Origin: Christensenella sp. UBA1262
GTDB taxonomy: Bacteria; Bacillota; Clostridia; Christensenellales; CAG-917
NCBI GenBank assembly: GCA_002308215.1
Contig: DBVO01000010.1
Span: 4,325-9,880, forward strand
Direction: 5' to 3'
Length of the DNA: 5,556 nt
Positions within the stretch are counted from its first letter, which is position 1. Each line of letters begins with the position of its first letter. Position numbers and translations under genes: made by a program. The notes below the pieces were generated by a model. The model ran no database searches. It saw only the letters and a program-made list of their open reading frames with translations, and was not told the DNA's origin. This document shows, one piece after another, positions 1 through 5,556 of the stretch.

Positions 1-318
1 AAAGTCCTTGCTGGAATCAACGATAAGCAAAAGCTTATCTCGCCATATGTTATTGGTCCTATCCTTGATTTGAAAGCATCTATTCTTCATGAGCATAACA
101 GCACACTTACTCTTGAAGAAGCATTGCTTGCACTTTCAATTTGTGCTGCTAGTGATGCTAATGCAGCTAATGCTATGGAACAACTTCACAACTTACAAAA
201 CTGTGAAGCTCACTCCACACATATGCTATATAAGGCAGATGAAAATCCATTTAGAAAACTAGGTGTAAGACTTACTTGCGAGCCAGAGTTTTTGGATGAC
301 ACACTCTTTATTGAGTGA
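1..318 (+). CDS. DUF1846 (UPF0371) family protein, C-terminal part
   Basis: This is an open frame from base 1 to a TGA at 316-318. It gives the last 105 residues of a longer protein whose start lies outside the window. The residues match what I know of the C-terminal end of DUF1846/UPF0371 proteins, which are about 500 residues long: a helical stretch with LTLEEALLALSICAASDA, then MEQLHNLQNCEAHSTHML, then DENPFRKLGVRLTCEPEF close to the terminus. The CEAHSTH and KLGVRLTCEP segments are the most diagnostic. The family is cytoplasmic and structurally characterised, but to my knowledge its biochemical role is not settled, so no function is claimed. A TTG at 70 could be read as a start, but the family similarity continues upstream of it to base 1 without a stop, so the gene simply enters from the left. 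The gene ends 89 bp before pepF with no convincing terminator between them, so read-through is possible. Confidence 0.9.
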   Translation, partial: KVLAGINDKQKLISPYVIGPILDLKASILHEHNSTLTLEEALLALSICAASDANAANAMEQLHNLQNCEAHSTHMLYKADENPFRKLGVRLTCEPEFLDDTLFIE

Positions 319-407
319 TAATGATAAGACATTAAATTTCACAAAAGGCAGTTTAACTGTGTGTTTTTGATGGCTTAACCTAGAGATATAATTTTAGGAG
401 ATATATT

Positions 408-2189
408 ATGGTTTTTGAAAGAGAAAACGTTGAAGCAAAATTCAAATGGAAACTTGAAGACATTTTTGCGTCAAACGAAGCATGGGAAGAGTCCTATTTT
501 GCAACTGATGAAAGAATTCCACATCTTGCAAAATACCAAGACAATTTGAAAGACGATGATTCTATTTTTGAGTGCCTTGATCTTTCTACGCGCATTATAC
601 ATGACATCATGCGTCTGTATTGCTATGCAAAGATGAGAAGAGATGAAGACTCTCGCAAAGCTGAATATCAAGCAATGTCTGATAGAGCTCAAATGCTTAT
701 CGTTAAGTATTCATCAATAGCTTCATTTATTACACCTGAACTTTGTGAGCTTTCTAAAGAGAGACTTGAAGAACTCAAGAATAAGAAACGTTTTAAAGAT
801 TATTCAGTTGAGTTTGAGAACCTCATTAGAGAAAAGGAGATTGTTCTTTCAAAGAAAGAAGAGAAGCTTCTTAGCGAGATGCAAATATTTGCAGATACTA
901 ACGCAGAAGTTTTTTCTATGTTTGATGATGCTGATATTAAGTTCAAGCCAGTTGAAGATGAAAAAGGCGAAAAGATTGAGCTTAGTCACGGCATGTATGG
1001 ACTCCTTTTGCAAAACCCAAATCAAGATGTTAGAGCAAGAGCTTTTGATAGCATGTTCACAGCATACAAAGATCATATTCATATGATTGCAGCTAACTAT
1101 GCAGGCAATGTTAAAAAGGATTGGTTCTTTGCAAAGATCCGTGGTTTTAAGAATGCACTTGATTACTCAATGTATAAAGAGAATGTTCCACCTACATGCT
1201 ATAGAAAACTGCTAGAAGCAGTTGATAAGGGAACGGAGCCACTTCATAGATATATTGCTCTTAGAAAGAAGGTTCTTGGCCTTGACACTCTTAACATGTA
1301 CGATCTCTATCTCCCAATTGTTAAAGAACAAAAGGTTGAGATGCCATATGAGGATGCAGCAAAGACAGTTAGAGAAGCTCTTTCCGTAATGGGCAAAGAT
1401 TATCAAGAAACCCTTGCATCAGCATTTAAAGATGGTTGGATTGATGTTTATGAGAATAAGGGCAAACATAGCGGAGCATATTCATGGGGTTGCTATGGCG
1501 TTCACCCATATGTTCTTCTTAACTATCAAGAAACAGTGCATGATGTTTTCACGTTGGCACATGAACTTGGCCATGCAATGCATAGTTTCTATTCAAATTC
1601 AAATCAACCAGAACAAAAATCAGGGTATGAGATTTTTGTCGCAGAGATAGCATCAACTGTTAATGAAGTTTTGCTTCTTAAGCATTTGCTTAAAACTGCA
1701 ACTGGCGAACTCAGAAAATACTTGCTAAGCTATTATCTTGATATGTTCCGCACAACATTGTTTAGGCAAACAATGTTCAGTGAATTTGAAGTTATCGCTC
1801 ATACAAAGGTTGAACAAGGTGAACCAATCACCGCAGATAATCTTTCAGAAGAATATCTTGCACTTAACAAAAAGTATTATGGTGAGGCAGTTGAACACAA
1901 CGACCTTATAAAATATGAATGGGCAAGAATCCCACACTTCTATCGCAGCTACTACGTATACAAGTATGCAACTGGTATTACGACTGCAGTGTCAATTGCA
2001 AATAACATTCTTGAGAAAGGTGAAGCATATTTTGACAAGTACAGACAATTCTTGTCTGCAGGTGGCAGTTTGCCTCCACTCGATATCATTCGCTTAGCTG
2101 ACGTTGACCTTGAAACAGATGCTCCTTATGAGAAGGCGATGAAAGAGTTTGCAGATACTCTTGCTGAACTTGAAAAAGCATTTGAATAA
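408..2189 (+). CDS. pepF: Oligoendopeptidase F, M3B zinc metallopeptidase
   Basis: The predicted protein has 593 residues, close to the usual length of about 600 for PepF. It is a cytoplasmic zinc peptidase that cuts short and medium-size peptides, mainly serving peptide turnover. The helical N-terminal region (about 1-200) starts with the family-type FKWKLEDIFASNEAWEE. The catalytic part carries HELGH at residues 385-389, where H385 and H389 are zinc ligands and E386 is the catalytic base. The segment AEIASTVNE follows, in which E413 is the expected third zinc ligand. IPHFYRSYYVYKYATG at 508-523 is the conserved C-terminal block that lines the active site with His and Tyr residues. No signal peptide or membrane segment is seen. 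The ATG is preceded by AGGAG (396-400) at a 7-nt spacing, which supports this start. The gene is intact. It is followed after 29 bp by a membrane-protein gene and then dnaB, and is probably co-transcribed with them. An internal perfect inverted repeat at 1754-1777 is listed separately. Confidence 0.96.
   Translation: MVFERENVEAKFKWKLEDIFASNEAWEESYFATDERIPHLAKYQDNLKDDDSIFECLDLSTRIIHDIMRLYCYAKMRRDEDSRKAEYQAMSDRAQMLIVKYSSIASFITPELCELSKERLEELKNKKRFKDYSVEFENLIREKEIVLSKKEEKLLSEMQIFADTNAEVFSMFDDADIKFKPVEDEKGEKIELSHGMYGLLLQNPNQDVRARAFDSMFTAYKDHIHMIAANYAGNVKKDWFFAKIRGFKNALDYSMYKENVPPTCYRKLLEAVDKGTEPLHRYIALRKKVLGLDTLNMYDLYLPIVKEQKVEMPYEDAAKTVREALSVMGKDYQETLASAFKDGWIDVYENKGKHSGAYSWGCYGVHPYVLLNYQETVHDVFTLAHELGHAMHSFYSNSNQPEQKSGYEIFVAEIASTVNEVLLLKHLLKTATGELRKYLLSYYLDMFRTTLFRQTMFSEFEVIAHTKVEQGEPITADNLSEEYLALNKKYYGEAVEHNDLIKYEWARIPHFYRSYYVYKYATGITTAVSIANNILEKGEAYFDKYRQFLSAGGSLPPLDIIRLADVDLETDAPYEKAMKEFADTLAELEKAFE
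1754..1777. repeat. Perfect 10-bp inverted repeat inside pepF
   Basis: AACATTGTTT (1754-1763) is separated by AGGC from its exact reverse complement AAACAATGTT (1768-1777). The repeat lies within the codons for TTLFRQTMF, a stretch well conserved in PepF proteins, so protein constraint explains part of the sequence. There is no T-run after it on either strand that would make it an ordinary terminator. It could form a hairpin in the mRNA or be coincidental; no function is claimed. Confidence 0.4.
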
Positions 2190-2208
2190 TTTTGCCTAAT
2201 TGAATGGC

Positions 2209-2215
2209 AGGTGAT
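2209..2215 (+). promoter_or_regulatory. Ribosome binding site that sets the start of the membrane-protein gene
   Basis: AGGTGAT matches the 3' part of the AGGAGGTGAT anti-16S consensus. In the extended alignment GGCAGG (2206-2211) takes the place of AGGAGG, 7 nt before the ATG at 2219. The alternative in-frame ATG at 2204 has no purine-rich site upstream, so 2219 is preferred. Confidence 0.75.
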
Positions 2216-2218
2216 AAA

Positions 2219-2857
2219 ATGAAAAGAAAAATCACAACAAAGATAGCCCTTATTGCCGCGACTCTTGTAGTTGTGATTTTTTCAAGCCTTTTATTTTCTG
2301 CATGTGACAAAACGGAGACATCAGGTGAATATGAATATGGGATGTATATCCGTCGTTTATCATATGATCCAGACAATCACGAACTTACAATTTTTGCTGG
2401 AATTACGAACAATGACAACTTAAAAGTTGAAGGCACTGTAGCTAATTGGCACTATGTAAAAAAACAAGAGAACGCATTTTATAATGCGTACAATTATGAA
2501 GTAAATTTTGCACCAGCAACGATATTTAGTGTTTTGAAAGATACTTTAACACAAGAACAACTAAATGTTGATGGAATTGAATATGACGTATTGAAACTTG
2601 TCTTTGAATATGCTACAATCTATAAATCACTTAAAGGCGGTGAATACATAGGTAAATCAGATGGTGTATACCTACATGATTACGACCTTGATGAGACATC
2701 GCTTGACTATACTGCATATATGACTTATAGAACACAAAACTCCGCCACATGGTATGGTGTTTTGATATCGGCAGCTGTCGTATTGTTAGGAGTCATCATT
2801 GGAGTTATATTCGCTAGAAGGAAGTACTATGCCTGCAAAGAACGAACAGAAAATTAG
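2219..2857 (+). CDS. Hypothetical membrane protein with lipoprotein-type signal and C-terminal transmembrane anchor
   Basis: The predicted protein has 212 residues and belongs to no family I recognise. It starts with a basic n-region (MKRKITTK) and a hydrophobic core (about 9-26), then FSAC with C29 as candidate lipidation site. The -3 residue is F rather than the commoner L, so the lipobox is acceptable but not ideal. Residues about 30-177 form a polar, aromatic-rich, presumably extracytoplasmic domain rich in Tyr and Asp. A second hydrophobic helix spans about 179-199 and is followed by RRK and a short tail, which fits a cytoplasmic C terminus. The protein would thus be held to the membrane at both ends. 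The start at 2219 was chosen because AGGTGAT precedes it; an upstream ATG at 2204 would add five residues but lacks a binding site. The gene begins 29 bp after pepF and overlaps the first 29 bases of dnaB in another frame, which suggests translational coupling. If C29 is not lipidated, the alternative is an uncleaved N-terminal anchor. Function is unknown. Confidence 0.75.
   Translation: MKRKITTKIALIAATLVVVIFSSLLFSACDKTETSGEYEYGMYIRRLSYDPDNHELTIFAGITNNDNLKVEGTVANWHYVKKQENAFYNAYNYEVNFAPATIFSVLKDTLTQEQLNVDGIEYDVLKLVFEYATIYKSLKGGEYIGKSDGVYLHDYDLDETSLDYTAYMTYRTQNSATWYGVLISAAVVLLGVIIGVIFARRKYYACKERTEN
2818..2823 (+). promoter_or_regulatory. Ribosome binding site that sets the dnaB start
   Basis: AAGGAA lies 5 nt before the ATG at 2829, inside the 3' end of the preceding gene. 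A TTG at 2799 in the same frame would add ten residues (MELYSLEGST) unlike any DnaB N terminus and has no comparable site. The start at 2829 is therefore chosen. Confidence 0.75.
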
Positions 2858-4535
2858 CAGAGGAATGCCAAATAACATCAACGCAGAGAACGCAGTTCTC
2901 GGCGCAATTCTTATCGACGACAAAGCCGCGGATATGCTTATCCCGACTCTTACTCGTGATGATTTTTATCTTGCAGCAAATCGCACTATTTTTGGTGTGA
3001 TGAAAGAATTGCAAGATGCAAGTATTCCTATTGACACAGTTTCAGTGTCAGATGCACTTGACAAAGCCGGGAAGCTTGATGAGGTTGGTTCAATCTCATA
3101 TCTTAGTGAACTTGTTGAAGGTATCCCATCAGCAGTTAATTGCGAATATTATGCTGATATCGTAAGACGTGATAGTTTGTCAAGAAAAGTTATCGAAGCA
3201 GGTAATAGTATTGCTAAATTCGGCTATGAAACAGAAAACGGCATTGCAGCGCTTGAGAAGGCAGAGCAAATTGTTTATGGCATTTCAGAACAAAACTCTC
3301 CAAAAGAGCTCGTTCATGCAAGCCAAGCTTTTGCAGAAGCTTTAACGAACATCCAAAATATTCAAGCAGGACATGTTGTTAAGAACGTAGTATATACAGA
3401 TTTCCAACATTTTGATCGCATGACACATGGATTGAAGCCAGGTGAAATTGTTTTGCTTGCTGCACGTCCTTCTGTTGGTAAAACTGCTTTTGCACTTAAC
3501 ATTGCAGCAAACGTAGCATTGAACCATGAGAAAAAAGTTGCATTGTTCTGTCTTGAAATGCCTGCAGAACTCCTTGCAAAACGTATGCTTGCATACGTTT
3601 CAAAAGTTGAGTTTGATCAAATGAACGTTGCAGGTGGTATGAGATCTGGCGATTATGCAAAACTCTTTAAAGCGTATAAAGCTTTAATAGCAGCAGATAT
3701 CTACATTGATGATTATTCAATGAACTCTCCATCCGATATTCTTTCCAAATGCCGTCGTTTAAAACGTGAGCATGGTCTTGACCTTGTTTTAATCGACTAT
3801 TTGCAACTTATGTCTAGTGGCGGTTCAAATGAGAGTCGTCAAGTCGAAGTAAGTAGCATGTCCAGAAAACTCAAGGTTTATGCAAAAGAATTGAATTGCC
3901 CAATCATTGTTCTTTCACAAATGTCACGTGAAGTTGAAAAGAGAGACGGGCACGCACCATTGCTTTCAGACCTTCGTGAATCTGGTTCTATCGAACAAGA
4001 CGCGGACGTTGTTGCATTCTTGCACAATCCTTCAAAATATAACAACGCTCTTCCACCAGATCAAGTTATACTTGATATTAAGAAAAACAGAAACGGTGCT
4101 ATAGGCGAAGTTAAACTTAAATGGGATGGCAATACAACTTCATTTATGGAGTATGAAGATCAGGATGCAGACTTCACAAAACCAAGCGAAGAATTTGTCG
4201 CTTCTGAAGAGACTGAAAAGAAAGCTAAACGTGAAGCAGAGAAGGGTGCAAAAGAAGCAGGCATTACACTTACAGATGTCACTGTAAAAGCTCCAAAAGC
4301 AAAAGAGCATAAGGCTCCAGAAAAGCCAGTTGAAGGCGCAGATTTTGGTAAGGCTAAATCACCTCAACCAGAAAAGATTGATGAGATTGGCGATATGAAA
4401 GAAATAGTTGGCGCTAACGAAATGCCTTTTGATTTTGATGATATGGGGTTTGATGATATCCCTGCACCAAGTGATGATGACGTACCATATTTCGATGATG
4501 AGTACGTAGATGATGATGGTGATATCAACTATTAA
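2829..4535 (+). CDS. dnaB: Replicative DNA helicase DnaB with long acidic C-terminal extension
   Basis: The predicted protein has 568 residues, against about 440-470 for typical DnaB. The hexameric helicase unwinds DNA ahead of the replisome using ATP. The N-terminal helical domain begins near residue 13 (NNINAENAVLGAILIDD) and runs to about 120, followed by a linker. The RecA-like domain (about 194-441) has Walker A RPSVGKT at 213-219 (K218), the CLEM segment with catalytic glutamate E243, and Walker B LVLIDYLQL with D323. It also has the ESGSIEQDADVV signature at 384-395 and KKNRNG at 418-423, where R421 is the expected arginine finger. All key residues are present. Residues 442-568 are extra: first a Lys/Glu/Ala-rich, probably disordered stretch, then an extremely acidic end (530-568) with 16 Asp/Glu in 39 residues and Phe/Pro clusters that resemble SSB C-terminal tails. 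No intein is seen. The start codon overlaps the upstream gene by 29 bases, and a terminator follows 20 bp after the stop codon. Primase or loader genes are not in the window. Confidence 0.97.
   Translation: MPAKNEQKISRGMPNNINAENAVLGAILIDDKAADMLIPTLTRDDFYLAANRTIFGVMKELQDASIPIDTVSVSDALDKAGKLDEVGSISYLSELVEGIPSAVNCEYYADIVRRDSLSRKVIEAGNSIAKFGYETENGIAALEKAEQIVYGISEQNSPKELVHASQAFAEALTNIQNIQAGHVVKNVVYTDFQHFDRMTHGLKPGEIVLLAARPSVGKTAFALNIAANVALNHEKKVALFCLEMPAELLAKRMLAYVSKVEFDQMNVAGGMRSGDYAKLFKAYKALIAADIYIDDYSMNSPSDILSKCRRLKREHGLDLVLIDYLQLMSSGGSNESRQVEVSSMSRKLKVYAKELNCPIIVLSQMSREVEKRDGHAPLLSDLRESGSIEQDADVVAFLHNPSKYNNALPPDQVILDIKKNRNGAIGEVKLKWDGNTTSFMEYEDQDADFTKPSEEFVASEETEKKAKREAEKGAKEAGITLTDVTVKAPKAKEHKAPEKPVEGADFGKAKSPQPEKIDEIGDMKEIVGANEMPFDFDDMGFDDIPAPSDDDVPYFDDEYVDDDGDINY
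3579..3600. repeat. Near-palindrome inside dnaB
   Basis: AAACGTATGC (3579-3588) is separated by only TT from its exact reverse complement GCATACGTTT (3591-3600). As RNA it could form a 9-bp stem with a CTTG loop. It lies in the codons for KRMLAYV in the RecA-like domain, a stretch conserved among DnaB proteins. No function is claimed, and chance or codon constraint may account for it. Confidence 0.4.
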
Positions 4536-4555
4536 TCTGAATGATAAAATATGTT

Positions 4556-4590
4556 AAAGTCCGCTTATGCGGACTTTTTCTTTTATTTTT
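4556..4590 (+). terminator. Rho-independent terminator after dnaB
   Basis: AAAGTCCGC (4556-4564), loop TTAT, then the exact complement GCGGACTTT (4569-4577) form a perfect 9-bp stem followed by a T-rich tract reaching about 4590. It begins 20 bp after the dnaB stop and would end the pepF-membrane protein-dnaB transcript. The stem starts with AAA, so on the minus strand the hairpin is also followed by a short T-run, but no minus-strand gene is present to use it. Confidence 0.95.
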
Positions 4591-4616
4591 TCTTAGGTGT
4601 TTTTCTATGTATTGAA

Positions 4617-4648
4617 TTGTGTAAAACAGCATTCTAACTGGGTAAAAT
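4617..4648 (+). promoter_or_regulatory. Weak candidate promoter upstream of the Rex-type site
   Basis: TAAAAT at 4643-4648 is a fair -10 box. The best -35 candidates are poor: TTGTGT at 4617 with a 20-nt spacer, or TGTAAA at 4620 with 17. If used, transcription would start near 4655, placing the Rex-type dyad just downstream of the start site. This is listed only because of that arrangement. Confidence 0.25.
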
Positions 4649-4669
4649 AGGATTAGCGCCCGTATTTTT

Positions 4670-4687
4670 TTGTTAAAAAATTAACAA
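4670..4687. promoter_or_regulatory. Rex-type redox operator
   Basis: TTGTTAA-AAAA-TTAACAA is an exact match to TTGTTAA-N4-TTAACAA, the established operator form for the NADH/NAD+-sensing repressor Rex in Clostridia. The dyad extends to 10-bp arms (4667-4676 and 4681-4690). Rex normally represses fermentation and NADH-recycling genes and releases DNA when NADH is high. The next downstream gene is phoH, whose start is 130 bp away, and the good promoter for phoH begins about 40 bp downstream of the site rather than overlapping it. The target is therefore unclear. The alternative is an AT-rich dyad with no role; an AT-only stem with one G/C pair would be a poor terminator. Confidence 0.65.
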
Positions 4688-4702
4688 AAATGGTGATTCC
4701 AC

Positions 4703-4720
4703 ATGAGTAAAACATTTTAG
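4703..4720 (+). other. Five-codon open frame with a ribosome-binding-like site; leader peptide or gene remnant
   Basis: GGTGAT (4692-4697) stands 5 nt before ATG AGT AAA ACA TTT TAG, encoding MSKTF. It directly follows the Rex-type dyad. Such a short frame can easily arise by chance. What makes it worth recording is the order: possible -10 box, operator, binding site, start codon. It could be a leader peptide or the decayed start of a lost Rex-controlled gene. Confidence 0.2.
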
Positions 4721-4727
4721 CGAATTA

Positions 4728-4756
4728 TTGCATTATTTAAAAGAATATGCTATAGT
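4728..4756 (+). promoter_or_regulatory. Probable sigma-A promoter of phoH, extended -10
   Basis: TTGCAT (4728-4733) and TATAGT (4751-4756) are separated by exactly 17 nt, and TGC (4748-4750) gives an extended -10 element. Transcription would start near 4763, leaving a leader of about 54 nt before the phoH start codon. It is the best promoter in the gap between the dnaB terminator and phoH. Confidence 0.7.
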
Positions 4757-4770
4757 ATTTAAATAATTGA

Positions 4771-4795
4771 ATAATAGGGCAGTATCGCCTATTAT
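4771..4795 (+). promoter_or_regulatory. Hairpin in the predicted phoH 5' leader
   Basis: ATAATAGGGC (4771-4780) can pair with GCCTATTAT (4787-4795) as a 9-bp stem with one bulged G and an AGTATC loop. It lies between the predicted transcription start and the GGAGG site at 4804. No T-run follows directly, so it is not a terminator. It might stabilise the mRNA, affect translation or bind a regulator as DNA; the sequence alone does not decide. Confidence 0.45.
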
Positions 4796-4803
4796 ATTTG
4801 CAC

Positions 4804-4808
4804 GGAGG
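4804..4808 (+). promoter_or_regulatory. Ribosome binding site of phoH, supporting a TTG start
   Basis: GGAGG lies 8 nt before TTG at 4817. There is no in-frame ATG near the site. The next in-frame ATG is at 4862 (residue 16) without a comparable purine-rich site, so the TTG start is chosen. Confidence 0.8.
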
Positions 4809-4816
4809 AACAATAC

Positions 4817-5556
4817 TTGATAGTTACAGTCGAAAAGCAGTTCGAAAATTATGAGACATTAATGGGTGTCTTTGGCGAATTGGATTATAACATCGACAGA
4901 ATTAAATCTGAATTTCAAGTCCAAATTTTTGCATCTGGAAATAGTGTAAAAGTCGTAGGGGAAGAAGCAGATGTTGAAAAGACATTGAATGCTTTAAATG
5001 CACTTGAAACACTTGCAAAAAAAGATGTTATTAAACCACAGCAACTTACTACAGTTATTGACTGTGCCAAGAGCGGCGAAAAGTTTGACATTTCTGATCT
5101 CTTAAGCACAATTGCAGTAACTGCTCGTGGCAAAATAATACGTGCAAAATCGTTTGGCCAAAAGAAGTATGTGGATGCGATTAAGAAGAACAGCATTGTT
5201 TTTGGCGTTGGCCCTGCAGGTACCGGTAAAACTTATCTTGCGGTTGCATTAGCAGTTACCTCGATGAAGAACCATGAAGTTGATCGCATTATTCTTACTC
5301 GTCCAGCAGTAGAAGCGGGTGAAAAACTTGGCTTCTTGCCAGGTGATTTAAGTGAAAAGGTTGACCCATATCTTCGTCCTTTATTTGATGCACTTCAAGA
5401 AATGATGGGTGAGGATAATTATCTCCGTCACATTGAAAGTGGGAAGATTGAAATAGCACCTCTTGCTTATATGCGCGGGCGCACATTGTCTAACAGCTTT
5501 ATCATTCTCGATGAGGCACAAAATACGACAAAAGAGCAAATGAAGATGTTTTTGAC
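4817..5556 (+). CDS. phoH: PhoH family ATPase (PhoH/YbeZ-like), truncated by the window end
   Basis: The frame is open from TTG at 4817 to the last base and gives 246 residues of a protein that usually has about 315-330. The N-terminal part (about 1-100) is a small alpha/beta region, with DYNIDRIKSEFQVQIFASGN and SVKVVGEEADVEKTL as in PhoH-like proteins. The P-loop ATPase domain follows: GQKKYVDAIKKNSIVFGVGPAGTGKT with Walker A GPAGTGKT at 132-139 (K138), then TRPAVEAGEKLGFLPGDL and EKVDPYLRPLFDAL. Walker B and the DEAQNTT signature are at about 228-238 (D232, E233). PhoH/YbeZ proteins are cytoplasmic ATPases linked to RNA and rRNA processing with YbeY, whose gene often lies directly downstream; that region is outside the window. 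The gene has its own extended -10 promoter and a leader hairpin, and is separated from dnaB by a strong terminator. The despite-the-name link to phosphate control should not be assumed. Confidence 0.96.
   Translation, partial: MIVTVEKQFENYETLMGVFGELDYNIDRIKSEFQVQIFASGNSVKVVGEEADVEKTLNALNALETLAKKDVIKPQQLTTVIDCAKSGEKFDISDLLSTIAVTARGKIIRAKSFGQKKYVDAIKKNSIVFGVGPAGTGKTYLAVALAVTSMKNHEVDRIILTRPAVEAGEKLGFLPGDLSEKVDPYLRPLFDALQEMMGEDNYLRHIESGKIEIAPLAYMRGRTLSNSFIILDEAQNTTKEQMKMFL

Noticed and set aside
351..368. Possible terminator after the DUF1846 gene: CAGT-TTA-ACTG followed by GTGTGTTTTT
   Set aside because: The stem is only four base pairs plus a possible G-U and is too weak to call.
387..392. TATAAT, a perfect -10 box just before pepF
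   Set aside because: Transcription would start near 399, inside the AGGAG ribosome binding site, and there is no good -35 box at 16-18 nt (TTGATG at 367 is only 14 nt away).
745..1086. Open frames on both strands inside pepF (113 and 77 codons)
   Set aside because: They lie fully inside a well-supported gene, resemble no family, and have low-complexity Lys/Phe/Leu-rich translations typical of shadow frames.
1318..1331. TTGTT-AAAG-AACAA inside pepF, resembling a Rex half-site pair
   Set aside because: The arms are five bases and the spacing between half-sites is shorter than in the Rex consensus; the position is mid-gene.
2472..2489. ACGCATT-TTAT-AATGCGT inverted repeat inside the membrane-protein gene
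   Set aside because: A 7-bp stem of this kind is expected a few times by chance in a window this size, and no T-run follows.
3376..3382. TTGTTAA inside dnaB, identical to one Rex half-site
   Set aside because: The second half-site is absent (GAAC is followed by GTAG), so there is no dyad.
4915..5486. Minus-strand open frames opposite phoH
   Set aside because: They are antisense shadows of a clear PhoH coding region and lack recognisable domains or convincing ribosome binding sites.

Overview
The window reads as chromosomal DNA of a low-G+C Gram-positive bacterium, most likely a Clostridia-like member of the Bacillota. The evidence is the AT-rich composition, strong GGAGG/AGGTGAT-type ribosome binding sites, the gene families present (DUF1846/UPF0371, oligoendopeptidase F, replicative helicase DnaB, PhoH) and an 18-bp dyad that exactly matches the Rex operator form typical of clostridial genomes. 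No genus can be named from this sequence. All genes lie on the + strand and use the standard code. There are no RNA genes, mobile elements or CRISPR arrays.

Layout: 1-318 is the C-terminal end of a DUF1846 (UPF0371) protein. After an 89-bp gap comes pepF (408-2189), an M3B zinc metallopeptidase with an intact HELGH site. A small unrecognised membrane protein follows 29 bp later (2219-2857), with an N-terminal lipoprotein-type signal and a C-terminal transmembrane anchor. Its last 29 bases overlap the start of dnaB (2829-4535). The helicase core is complete, but the protein carries a roughly 125-residue charged tail that ends in a very acidic, SSB-tail-like segment. A perfect 9-bp hairpin with a T-run (4556-4590) ends this unit. 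The tight spacing suggests pepF, the membrane protein and dnaB are co-transcribed, possibly with the DUF1846 gene upstream.

The 281-bp gap from 4536 to 4816 is the most information-rich non-coding part. It holds, in order, the terminator, a perfect Rex-type operator (4670-4687), a ribosome-binding-like GGTGAT followed by a five-codon open frame (4703-4720), a good extended -10 promoter (4728-4756), a hairpin in the predicted 5' leader (4771-4795), and a GGAGG site before the TTG start of phoH. phoH (4817 onward) runs off the end of the window with both Walker motifs present.

The genes are mostly housekeeping: peptide turnover, chromosome replication and a probable RNA-metabolism ATPase. I see no clear novel multi-gene system. 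The items most worth a second look are the Rex operator with no obvious target gene, the DnaB tail, the doubly anchored membrane protein overlapping dnaB, and two perfect 10-bp inverted repeats inside pepF and dnaB.
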